Translations under genes and position numbers: made by a program
NCBI GenBank assembly: GCA_030068525.1
Contig: JASJOS010000005.1
Coordinates: 248,001 to 312,000, forward strand
Length of the DNA: 64,000 nucleotides
DNA from: Xanthocytophaga flava
GTDB lineage: Bacteria; Bacteroidota; Bacteroidia; Cytophagales; 172606-1
Direction: 5' to 3'
Notes under the pieces: generated by a model
Databases searched by the model: none
Seen by the model: only the letters and a program-made list of their open reading frames with translations
Told to the model about the DNA's origin: nothing
Shown here: one piece after another, positions 6,756-14,810 of the stretch
Layout: every line of letters begins with the position of its first letter
Position numbering within the stretch: position 1 is the stretch's first letter

Positions 6756-8909
6756 CTAGGACTTAGATTTTTTCAGCTTATCAATAGTTATATTCACTCC
6801 CAGAAATACTGAGCGATAAGTGGGTGGACTTGTAGGTATTCTATTCTTGCCATCTGAACTATAGCGATATCCAAAAATATTTTGAGTACCCAGCACATTA
6901 CTTACCTCTGCATAAATCACTGTGAAGTTTCCACCAATACTAGTCAGATAGTTGAAACTCATACTCAGGTTGTGATAAGCAGGAGTATGGGCTGACATAA
7001 ATTCCTGCTCATTTGGATTATAGTAAGGCCGTCCACTGCTATAGGTGTAGGAAGCATTGGCCTGCAGATTGATTTTTGAAAAATATCTTTTATATAAGAC
7101 ACTGAAATTGTGTGTAGAAGCGAAAGAAGGCATAACCTTTGCCAGATAGTTAGCAAACAATCGCTTTGTATCCAGATAGGAATAAGAGATCCAGTATTCT
7201 GAGTTTTTAAAGGTTTTTCGATCTCTGAAGAACACATCAAGCCCCTGAGCATAGCCACCACCCGAGTTATCTGTTCTCCCGTATGGAAACCGATAGGCGT
7301 TAGCATCAAATGGCTCATCCATAAACTCCCTGACCAGTTGAGAATAGTTCTTGTAATAGGCTTCGACCCGAAAAGTGCGGTCATTTCGTATTCGCTGATA
7401 GTTCAGAATGAAATGCTCTGCTTTTTCAAAGTCCAGCTTCTTATTAATATACAGGTAGAGTTGATTAGGATTTTGATAAAACTGTCCATAGGCTAAAGAT
7501 ATCTGGCTGTAATCACTGGTCTTATAGGCCAATGATAATCTGGGTGCAACATTCCATCGATGAATAACCTGTGAATACTCATTCCGGATACCTGCTCTTC
7601 CTACCAACTTATGGGTAATGTGTACATCTGTCTCCAGAAAGTTAGCCCAGTATACATCCCGAAAGGAAGTTTTGTACTCGTCAAACTGATTCTTGTATTC
7701 ATAGGTATGTAACTCTGTTCCTACGCTGACTGCTACGTCATTTGTAAAATCGCGGGTAAACATAATGCGTCCCTGTGTACGACTATCACCACGACTAGCA
7801 TCAGCTGTATCAAGTTTAAGATCATCCTTATTAAAACTTTGTGAAAATCCGATATAGAGCTTACCCTTGTCAAAAGCCTCAGTATAAGATACATTTGAGT
7901 AAAAATTCTGATTCTTTAGTCCAAAAGTGGATTTTCCTGAATCAGTAGTTTCATCGGGCGCTGTCAAACCTAATGTATTACCTGCCAGGTTTGCATATAC
8001 TTTTAACATTCCTGTAGCAGAAGTCTGCTTTCTAAAATTGGAGGCAAAACTATACCCCTGTGGTGCTTTGTGCCACTCTATATTTTGCGAGTTAAGATTA
8101 AATAGGATAGGTCCAACGTTGAAATAGCTACCATTAAAATCCAATGACGTTTTCTCCCAGCGTTGTGTATATCCTCCATATACGCTGGCAAAATTGATTC
8201 CACCATTTATCTGTGATTTTTCAGGGAGATCATTACTGTTTAAAACCAGTACAGAGGATAAAGCCTGTCCATATTGTGCGGAATAGCCTCCTGTACTAAA
8301 AGCAGTACCTTTAAACTGAAAGGGAGAGAAGCGACCTCGTTGGGCTACATTTGGGACACTACTAAAGAATGGATTCTGTACAATTAAACCATCAATGACA
8401 GCTTTTGTCTCAGTGCCAGATCCTCCTCTTACAAACAAGCCTTCCTGTTCACCCACCTGTGAGGTTCCTGGCAGAGATTGCAAAGCCCGAAATATGTCTG
8501 CACCCGCACCAGCTGTAGTAACAATATCAAGAGGTTTCAGAATAGTAGTTCGTTTTTCATCGCTTGCCTCGAAAACCCCTGCTGTAATTACAACCTCATT
8601 TAAGGTAGCATTTTTTGATTCAGCTAAAACGATAGTTAAGGTAATTGGCTTACCTAACTGGAGCTTCTGCTCAGAGTTTTCATATCCTATGAAACTTACT
8701 ACCAGTGTGGCTGTATCCTTCTCATCAGTAGTTAGTTTGAAGTTTCCCTCCCCATCAGTAGTGGCACCATCGTATGTTCCCTTCAGATAGACGCTAGCTC
8801 CCGCCAACGCCTCCTTTTTAGCATCTGTAACTTTACCTGAAATACTAGTCTGAGCCCATATCCAACTAGTGGGCATCAACAAAAAGCAAAGAGTAAAAAA
8901 TGTTTTCAT
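6756..8909 (-). CDS. TonB-dependent outer-membrane receptor with N-terminal carboxypeptidase-regulatory-like domain
   Basis: 717 aa. A signal peptide (MKTFFTLCFLLMPTSWIWAQ) precedes a CarboxypepD_reg-like Ig fold (about 22-105, ISGKVTDAKKEALAGASVYL), a plug domain (about 115-220, including ALQSLPGTS and GLFVRGGSGTETKAVIDG) and a 22-strand-type beta-barrel ending in VNITIDKLKKS. No SusD partner is adjacent, so it looks like a stand-alone importer rather than a glycan-utilisation SusC. It is somewhat shorter than siderophore receptors. It is the first gene of an apparent operon that ends with a LytS/LytTR two-component pair. Substrate cannot be told from sequence; the HMA-like neighbour only hints at a metal or small cofactor. 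Confidence 0.92.
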   Translation of the reverse strand: MKTFFTLCFLLMPTSWIWAQTSISGKVTDAKKEALAGASVYLKGTYDGATTDGEGNFKLTTDEKDTATLVVSFIGYENSEQKLQLGKPITLTIVLAESKNATLNEVVITAGVFEASDEKRTTILKPLDIVTTAGAGADIFRALQSLPGTSQVGEQEGLFVRGGSGTETKAVIDGLIVQNPFFSSVPNVAQRGRFSPFQFKGTAFSTGGYSAQYGQALSSVLVLNSNDLPEKSQINGGINFASVYGGYTQRWEKTSLDFNGSYFNVGPILFNLNSQNIEWHKAPQGYSFASNFRKQTSATGMLKVYANLAGNTLGLTAPDETTDSGKSTFGLKNQNFYSNVSYTEAFDKGKLYIGFSQSFNKDDLKLDTADASRGDSRTQGRIMFTRDFTNDVAVSVGTELHTYEYKNQFDEYKTSFRDVYWANFLETDVHITHKLVGRAGIRNEYSQVIHRWNVAPRLSLAYKTSDYSQISLAYGQFYQNPNQLYLYINKKLDFEKAEHFILNYQRIRNDRTFRVEAYYKNYSQLVREFMDEPFDANAYRFPYGRTDNSGGGYAQGLDVFFRDRKTFKNSEYWISYSYLDTKRLFANYLAKVMPSFASTHNFSVLYKRYFSKINLQANASYTYSSGRPYYNPNEQEFMSAHTPAYHNLSMSFNYLTSIGGNFTVIYAEVSNVLGTQNIFGYRYSSDGKNRIPTSPPTYRSVFLGVNITIDKLKKSKS

Positions 8910-9025
8910 AGTTACGGTTTGTTTTGAGTGCGTAACAAAGAAAATAACACTTCACTCCTTGTGCCATTGCTTTCCGATGAACTATGGTAAATAAGGGAGT
9001 AAAATCAGGATTTTGGGATGTAAAA

Positions 9026-9053
9026 AAAGCCATCAACTTTCGCTGATGGCTTT
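9026..9053 (-). terminator. Terminator of terC
   Basis: Stem AAAGCCATCA (9026-9035) and TGATGGCTTT (9044-9053) with an 8-nt loop. On the minus strand the stem is followed by a T7 tract (complement of 9022-9028). It separates terC from the downstream TonB-receptor operon, so that operon needs its own promoter. Confidence 0.85.
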
Positions 9054-9077
9054 GGATATATATACGAATAGTGAGGA

Positions 9078-9833
9078 TCAATAATCTTTCAATTCCTGAT
9101 TACGCAGTTTGACAGGCTTTGTCCGCTTACGGATCTGCATATTAATAATCTCAATTAATACAGCAAATGCCATAGCAAAATACACATATCCTTTATCTAT
9201 ATGGAATCCGAATGCTTCCATTGCCAGCAGGAATCCAATCATAATCAGAAAGGACAATGCCAGGATTTTGAATGTTGGGTGACGGTTGATAAAATCATTA
9301 ACTGCTTTCGCAAATATTGCCATAATAATAGATGACAAAATCACGGCAATAATCATAATAGGAACTTCTTTTACCAACCCAATAGCAGTCAGGATAGAGT
9401 CAAATGAAAACACCAGATTAATAACTGTAATTTGTAAGATTACCCAACCTAATGCATTAGATTCATTTGCTTTTGTTGTTGTTGCTTGTTCCTCTTCTTC
9501 TCCCTCCAGCTTACCATGAATCTCTGAAACACTTTTTCCTATCAGGAAGAATCCTCCTACCAGCAAAATCAGATCCTTACCAGTAAACTCCCTTCCAAAA
9601 AGGGAAAACCAGGGATCTTGTAACGCAATAATCCAGGAAAGGCCAAATAATAGCAGGATGCGAATAACCACTGCCAGGATTAACCCTATATTTCTTGCCT
9701 TTGCTTGATTTGCCTGAGGCAACTTGTTGGATATGATGGAAACAAAAATAATGTTATCAATGCCTAACACTATTTCCAAAAGTGTCAGGGTAAACATACT
9801 AATGACTGCTTGTGTAGTGAATAATGACTCCAT
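9078..9833 (-). CDS. TerC family integral membrane protein
   Basis: 251 aa with about seven membrane helices. The family's acidic intramembrane motifs are present: EIVLGIDNIIF near residue 20 and FSFDSILTAIGLV near residue 145. A cytoplasmic acidic loop (EGEEEEQATTTK) separates the two halves. TerC proteins are linked to tellurite resistance and, in several bacteria, to manganese export or metallation of exported proteins. Which role applies here cannot be read from sequence. Single-gene unit with a good promoter upstream (9877-9906) and a terminator downstream (9026-9053). Confidence 0.92.
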   Translation of the reverse strand: MESLFTTQAVISMFTLTLLEIVLGIDNIIFVSIISNKLPQANQAKARNIGLILAVVIRILLLFGLSWIIALQDPWFSLFGREFTGKDLILLVGGFFLIGKSVSEIHGKLEGEEEEQATTTKANESNALGWVILQITVINLVFSFDSILTAIGLVKEVPIMIIAVILSSIIMAIFAKAVNDFINRHPTFKILALSFLIMIGFLLAMEAFGFHIDKGYVYFAMAFAVLIEIINMQIRKRTKPVKLRNQELKDY

Positions 9834-9876
9834 AAATTGATTAACGGTTGATTGCAGTGTTGATGGCCTGTTTGAT

Positions 9877-9906
9877 CAAATGTAACCCATCCAAACAAAT
9901 AGACAA
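9877..9906 (-). promoter_or_regulatory. Bacteroidota-type promoter for terC
   Basis: Read on the minus strand: TTG (complement of 9904-9906), exactly 19 nt, then TACATTTG (complement of 9877-9884), a full match to TTG-N17-23-TAnnTTTG. Transcription would begin near 9870, giving a leader of about 35-40 nt before the ATG at 9833. Confidence 0.65.
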
Positions 9907-10028
9907 AAGAAAATAATAGAAATAGTGTCGGCAATAAACAGATAACCAGCATTTTAAAAAATACTTTTTTTCATATTGCCTTACATTGTTACGCCTGACC
10001 AGATGATACATAGTCTTTTCCACTACCA

Positions 10029-10085
10029 AAACTATAGATCTCGTTTAAAAACTATAAAAATAGTTTGATAACTATATAAATAGTT
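10029..10085 (+). promoter_or_regulatory. Three BlaI-type operator palindromes at 20-bp spacing
   Basis: Two clear dyads: AAACTAT-AAAA-ATAGTTT (10049-10066) and AACTAT-ATAA-ATAGTT (10070-10085). A degenerate third begins AAACTAT at 10029 and ends CTCGTTT at 10046. All use a 4-nt spacer and their centres lie at 10037.5, 10057.5 and 10077.5, i.e. exactly 20 bp apart. The array ends 13 bp before the blaI ATG, the expected place for autorepression by a BlaI/MecI dimer. Binding is inferred from position and symmetry. Confidence 0.8.
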
Positions 10086-10098
10086 TTACATTTACTTT

Positions 10099-10458
10099 AT
10101 GGAAAAATTAACAGCAAAGGAAGAAGAGGTTATGCAGGTAGTATGGCAGGCAGGCAAAGGATTTGTCAAAGACTTTATGCCGCTTATACCTGAGCCCAAG
10201 CCACACTATAATACTCTCTCTACAATAATCCGTAATCTGGAAGAGAAGGGTTATATCTCCCATAAAGAATATGGAGGCAGTTACGAATACTATCCTGTGG
10301 TAACTAAAGAAGAATACAGACAGGCCTTCATCGGAAAAGTGATTGCCAATTATTTTGATAACTCTTACAAAAGTCTGGTTTCTTTCTTTGCCAGGCAGGA
10401 TAAGATTTCAGCGGAAGAGTTGAAAGAGATTGTAGAGATGATTCAGAAAAAGCAATAA
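10099..10458 (+). CDS. BlaI/MecI/CopY family transcriptional repressor
   Basis: 119 aa winged-helix repressor. The N-terminal domain (about 1-75) has the family pattern LTAKEEEVMQVVWQAG, followed by the recognition-helix region HYNTLSTIIRNLEEKGYISH and a beta-wing with EYYPVVTKEEYR. The C-terminal helices mediate dimerisation, and cleavage or release here follows BlaR1 signalling in characterised systems. It sits directly behind a triple operator array and 39 bp before a BlaR1-type M56 peptidase, the standard repressor-sensor pair. In Bacteroidota such pairs often control envelope or antibiotic-stress genes rather than a beta-lactamase. No beta-lactamase is adjacent, so the regulon is unknown. 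Confidence 0.93.
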   Translation: MEKLTAKEEEVMQVVWQAGKGFVKDFMPLIPEPKPHYNTLSTIIRNLEEKGYISHKEYGGSYEYYPVVTKEEYRQAFIGKVIANYFDNSYKSLVSFFARQDKISAEELKEIVEMIQKKQ

Positions 10459-10497
10459 AATTCTGAAAAGTAGTTTCTATCCAAAACTTATTACCTT

Positions 10498-12288
10498 ATG
10501 CCCTTTTTATTATTTCTGGTCAAGTCCAGTTTCCTTTTAGGAATGTTTTTCGGATTGTATTGGGCTGTTCTTCGATTTGACACATTCCATCACAGTAAGC
10601 GATGGGTTTTGCTGGGCGGCCTTGTATTCAGCATATTGATTCCTTTAGTAAAAACAGATTTATTCAATTTTGTACCTGTATCAGGAACAAAAGGGGTGTC
10701 AGCCATAAATGCATCCTTGGATTACTGGCTTTTAGTAAAAAACCACATTGAGAATGCAGCAATCCAGACAGACTCTGAAACCAGCAATACTTTAAAACTT
10801 ACGAACTGGCTTGTATACATTTACAGCATTGTGTCAGCAGTTTTTGCTATATGGTTTATTATTCGTGTATGGGCAATAGTAAGGCTACTCAGATCCTGTC
10901 ATTTCCAACAGGCAAATGGATACAAGTGTGGCACTCATGTCCAAGTAGATAGTCCTTTTTCTTTTTTTGGATGGATACTTCTCCCCCCTTCACTGTCAGA
11001 TACTCACCTGACAGAGCAAGTTCTGGCACATGAGTCAGCTCATGCAAGGCAATGGCATACAGTTGACATTCTTTTAGCAGAATTATATACGATACTTTTC
11101 TGGTTCAATCCGGTTACCTGGTTATATAAACAACACATACGTCTGAATCTGGAGTTTCTTGCAGATAATGCCGCCCTTCAAACAGGTATCAAGACACGAG
11201 ATTATCAGTTAAGTCTCCTGAAAATTAACACCCAAACCTCTGACTTTGTTTTAACAAATCATTTTCATCATTCTTCACTAAAATCACGTATACATATGAT
11301 GAATCGTAACCAATCTTCCGTTCGATTATATGCTAAATATAGTTTATTCCCAGTTCTGACATTAGGATTATTCTTTCTGTTTCAACTAGCGCATGCCCGA
11401 AATACAGCAGTAATTCCTATTTCGCTTACAGACATCACACAAGTTATTGCTTCCACTTCAGGTAATATAATTACACCTGTAAAACAAGCTAAGAAGAATC
11501 AGTCAACTGGGTATCTATTAAAAGGCTGGGTTAAAGATACAGACACAGGCAAACCTATAGCCGGTGCTATTATTTATCCAGTTGGCGAGACATATGGCAC
11601 AACGACAGCAAGAGATGGAGATTTCACATTGAATATTCATCAAAAGAAGTTACAAATGGTTTTTAAACACCCAGATTACCTGGAAATGCCTCCACAAACT
11701 ATTGACCTCTCGGATCAATCTTCTGCAGAGAAAACAATCTGGATGAAGATCAAACCCAAGCTTAATGCTGAAGCATCTTCAAACAGGCCCTCTACTCATA
11801 CAACCACTATATCCACTGACCCTCTGTATATTGTAGATGGTAAGAAGGTTACCTCGGCAGATATAAAGAAAATTGATCGCTCAACCATTGAGGCAATTGA
11901 TGTACTGAAAGGACAGAAAGCCATAGATAAATATGGAGAAGAGGGAAAAAATGGTGTAGTAATCATTACTCTTAAACAAGGAAGTGAATCAAAGAAAGAT
12001 TCTGGCATAGAAGTGCACATAAAACCAGCCTTTACACTCACTGAGAATGACTCTAAAAAGGATTCTGGTAAGGAGATAAAAGTAAAACTCTCTAACTTGT
12101 CAAACCAAAATGATAAAAATCCTCCGCTTTATATTGTGGATGACAAACAAATAACAAAAGGAGAAATGGATAAAATTGATCCCCAAACAATTGAAAGTAT
12201 TAACGTGCTCAAAGATGAATCTGCCACAAAGAAGTATGGAGACAAAGGAAAAAACGGAGTAATAGAAATTAATCTTAAGAAAAAATAA
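10498..12288 (+). CDS. BlaR1-type M56 membrane metallopeptidase with two C-terminal TonB-plug-like modules
   Basis: 596 aa. Four N-terminal membrane helices frame a cytosolic zinc peptidase with HESAH (His178-His182) and the downstream acidic ligand region LEFLADNAA (about 218-226). A membrane helix near 280-297 leads to the periplasmic part. Instead of a penicillin-binding sensor domain it carries a CarboxypepD_reg-like Ig fold (about 340-410) and two related modules starting LYIVDGKKVTSADI (about 440) and LYIVDDKQITKGEM (about 543). Both resemble the TonB-receptor plug, with I-x-VLK and a YG-x-x-GKNGV ending. It presumably senses an envelope signal and triggers BlaI inactivation. The ligand is unknown. 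Confidence 0.9.
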   Translation: MPFLLFLVKSSFLLGMFFGLYWAVLRFDTFHHSKRWVLLGGLVFSILIPLVKTDLFNFVPVSGTKGVSAINASLDYWLLVKNHIENAAIQTDSETSNTLKLTNWLVYIYSIVSAVFAIWFIIRVWAIVRLLRSCHFQQANGYKCGTHVQVDSPFSFFGWILLPPSLSDTHLTEQVLAHESAHARQWHTVDILLAELYTILFWFNPVTWLYKQHIRLNLEFLADNAALQTGIKTRDYQLSLLKINTQTSDFVLTNHFHHSSLKSRIHMMNRNQSSVRLYAKYSLFPVLTLGLFFLFQLAHARNTAVIPISLTDITQVIASTSGNIITPVKQAKKNQSTGYLLKGWVKDTDTGKPIAGAIIYPVGETYGTTTARDGDFTLNIHQKKLQMVFKHPDYLEMPPQTIDLSDQSSAEKTIWMKIKPKLNAEASSNRPSTHTTTISTDPLYIVDGKKVTSADIKKIDRSTIEAIDVLKGQKAIDKYGEEGKNGVVIITLKQGSESKKDSGIEVHIKPAFTLTENDSKKDSGKEIKVKLSNLSNQNDKNPPLYIVDDKQITKGEMDKIDPQTIESINVLKDESATKKYGDKGKNGVIEINLKKK

Positions 12289-12311
12289 TCTTTTAATATC
12301 CTCTGGTGATG

Positions 12312-12349
12312 CCCCACAAGGTTTTAAAAATCCTGTGGGGTTTTGTTTT
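12312..12349 (+). terminator. Terminator of blaI-blaR1
   Basis: CCCCACAAGG (12312-12321) pairs with CCTGTGGGG (12332-12340) with one bulged A, followed by TTTTGTTTT. It lies inside an in-frame 5' extension of the murF-alr frame, which argues that the extension is not translated. Confidence 0.88.
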
Positions 12350-12368
12350 GACAGGCTATCTTTGTGGC

Positions 12369-14759
12369 ATGCTATATTTCAGCCAACTTCCCGAAATTAC
12401 AGGTGGAAAAATACTTTCTGCTACAACGATATCCTCACCTATTGAACACCTGTTGATTGACAGTCGCAGATTAACTGCCCCAGCTACTTCCTTATTTTTT
12501 GCTATCAACGGAGAACGACATGATGGTCATCAGTTTGTAAAAGATCTCTATGCAAAAGGGGTTCGGCAATTCGTTATTGAAGAAAACAACTCCTACATAT
12601 CAACAGCTACAGACTTACAAGATGCACTGGTAATCATTGTCTCTAATAGCGTAAGAGCTCTTCAGCAAATAGCAGCATGGCATCGAAACCAATTTTCTAT
12701 TCCCGTAATAGGAATAACAGGTAGTAATGGAAAAACTATTGTCAAAGAATGGCTTACCACTTTACTCAGCAATAAGTATCAGGTTGTCAAAAGTCCACGA
12801 AGTTATAACTCCCAGGTCGGGGTACCCTTATCAGTATGGCAGATAAATGGCTCCCATACATTGGGAATCTTTGAGGCTGGCATTTCACAACCAGATGAAA
12901 TGGTATACCTGGAAAAAACCATACAACCTACAATTGGCATATTTACCAATATAGGTACCGCCCACGATGAAGGATTCATCAGCAGACAGCAAAAGATTGC
13001 TGAGAAAGCAAAATTATTTGAACATTGTGAAGCTGTAGTTTATTGTGAAGAACACACTGAAATTCACGAATACCTGTCAGCTCATTTACCCAGTCACATA
13101 AAAAGATGGACCTGGAAAAGGATAGATATGTCTCTGGCATCTATGGGAAAAGGGGAAGGAGAAAATCTTATGCATTGTATTACACTAATGCAGCACCTGG
13201 GAATTAGCCAAGCAGAGATAGAAACACAATTACAACTGATACATCCGGTATCGATGCGACTTGAATTAAAACAAGGCATCAGAGGCTGCTATCTGATAGA
13301 TGATACCTACAACAATGATCTTGCTGGCTTACAGATTGCACTGGACTTTCTGAGTAATCAACAACAACGAGCAAAAAAAACAGTTATATTATCTGATGTA
13401 TTGGAGTCTGGCGAACCCGAGAAACAACTTTATACACGTATTGCAGCGTTAGTACACTCCAAAAACATAGACAGACTGATCGGAATTGGAGAAGTCATAT
13501 CACGTAATGCAGATTGTTTTAACATCCCGACACTTCTATTTCCAACTACGGAATCCTTTTTAAAGAAAGCACACACATTATTCTCCAACGAGCTCATTCT
13601 TATAAAGGGAGCCCGAACCTTCCGGTTTGAACGAATCATCCAGAAACTTCAGCAAAAAACACATGGCACTGTGCTGGAAATAAACCTGGATGCGATTGTC
13701 CATAACCTCAATTACTTTCGTAGCAAACTCAAGCCTCACACCAAACTTATGGCAATGGTCAAAGCTTTTGCTTATGGTAGTGGTAGTGCAGAAGTGGCCA
13801 GCCTACTTCAGTTTCATCGGGTAGACTATCTGGCAGTGGCCTATGCAGATGAAGGAGTTATACTTCGCGAAAATGGTATTACCCTTCCTATAATGGTAAT
13901 GAATCCATCAGAAGAAACTTTTCAGCAAATAATTGATTACCAGCTGGAACCTGAAATTTACAGTCCACGTATATTGCAGGAATTCCTCAATTTTCTGGAA
14001 AACAATGACCAATCGGCTAAGATTCATCTCAAGGTTGAAACAGGCATGCATCGTTTGGGCTTTGAGGAAGAACATATCCCTCAATTAATTAATAAACTTC
14101 AAAACAACCATCATCGTGTACAGGTTGCAGCTATTTTCAGCCACCTGGCCGCTTCTGATGATCCCACAGAAAGAGAGTATACGCTTCAGCAGATCAAACA
14201 ACTTGACAAGATTTCTTCTCTGCTGATAGAAGCATTGGGCTATAAACCTATCCGACATATTGTTAATTCTGCTGGAATTGCTCACTATCCGGAAGGACAA
14301 TTTGATATGGTACGTTTAGGAATTGGTCTTTATGGAGTGGGAGCAAATGAAACAGAACAAGAACATCTGAAAACTGTAGGTACTCTTAAAACTACTATCT
14401 CACAGATTAAACATGAAAAACCTGGTGACACTGTTGGATACGGACGTCGGGGTAAGGTAACAAGGGAGAGTACTACCGCAACTATTGCCATTGGGTATGC
14501 AGACGGGTTTGACAGGCGTTTTAGTATTGGCACAGGCAGTGTATGGATCAATGGTCGGCTTGCACCTGTAATAGGCAGTGTGTGTATGGACATGAGTATG
14601 GTAGATATCACAAATATTGAAGCGCAGGAAGGTGATGAAGTAATCATTTTTGGCGAGCAACTCCCTGTTCAACAACTAGCTAGATGGGCAGGTACAATTC
14701 CATATGAGATTATGACGGGAATTAGCGAACGAGTCAAACGCATTTTTTATACTGAGTGA
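12369..14759 (+). CDS. Bifunctional UDP-MurNAc-tripeptide:D-Ala-D-Ala ligase / alanine racemase (MurF-Alr fusion)
   Basis: 796 aa. The N-terminal half is MurF: Mur ligase N-domain (IDSRRLTAPATSLFFAI), ATP loop GITGSNGKTIVKEWL, and a C-terminal ligase domain ending near 440. The second half is alanine racemase: LEINLDAIVHNLNYFRSKL, PLP lysine in MAMVKAFAYGSG, and C-terminal VGYGRRG and SVCMDMSMVDIT containing the catalytic Tyr region. One polypeptide thus makes D-Ala and adds D-Ala-D-Ala to the peptidoglycan precursor; the fusion is typical of Bacteroidota. I chose the ATG at 12369 (MLYFSQLPEITGGK) because the 12306 start overlaps the blaR1 terminator and family members begin at this motif. 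Confidence 0.95.
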   Translation: MLYFSQLPEITGGKILSATTISSPIEHLLIDSRRLTAPATSLFFAINGERHDGHQFVKDLYAKGVRQFVIEENNSYISTATDLQDALVIIVSNSVRALQQIAAWHRNQFSIPVIGITGSNGKTIVKEWLTTLLSNKYQVVKSPRSYNSQVGVPLSVWQINGSHTLGIFEAGISQPDEMVYLEKTIQPTIGIFTNIGTAHDEGFISRQQKIAEKAKLFEHCEAVVYCEEHTEIHEYLSAHLPSHIKRWTWKRIDMSLASMGKGEGENLMHCITLMQHLGISQAEIETQLQLIHPVSMRLELKQGIRGCYLIDDTYNNDLAGLQIALDFLSNQQQRAKKTVILSDVLESGEPEKQLYTRIAALVHSKNIDRLIGIGEVISRNADCFNIPTLLFPTTESFLKKAHTLFSNELILIKGARTFRFERIIQKLQQKTHGTVLEINLDAIVHNLNYFRSKLKPHTKLMAMVKAFAYGSGSAEVASLLQFHRVDYLAVAYADEGVILRENGITLPIMVMNPSEETFQQIIDYQLEPEIYSPRILQEFLNFLENNDQSAKIHLKVETGMHRLGFEEEHIPQLINKLQNNHHRVQVAAIFSHLAASDDPTEREYTLQQIKQLDKISSLLIEALGYKPIRHIVNSAGIAHYPEGQFDMVRLGIGLYGVGANETEQEHLKTVGTLKTTISQIKHEKPGDTVGYGRRGKVTRESTTATIAIGYADGFDRRFSIGTGSVWINGRLAPVIGSVCMDMSMVDITNIEAQEGDEVIIFGEQLPVQQLARWAGTIPYEIMTGISERVKRIFYTE

Positions 14760-14810
14760 TTATTTTTCAGTAACTTTGAGAGTTACCATACTCTACTTTA
14801 TTCAGATTCA

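Noticed and set aside
8866..9081. 71-aa minus-strand frame upstream of the TonB receptor
   Set aside because: Overlaps the receptor start, spans the terC terminator and has no protein character.
9841..10029. 62-aa frame between terC and blaI
   Set aside because: It contains the terC promoter and the start of the operator array, and its composition is aromatic-rich noise.
12306..12368. 21-residue N-terminal extension of MurF-Alr
   Set aside because: Encoded by the blaR1 terminator hairpin.
14770..14786. GTAACT/AGTTAC hairpin after murF-alr
   Set aside because: Only six pairs and no T tract; not a convincing terminator.
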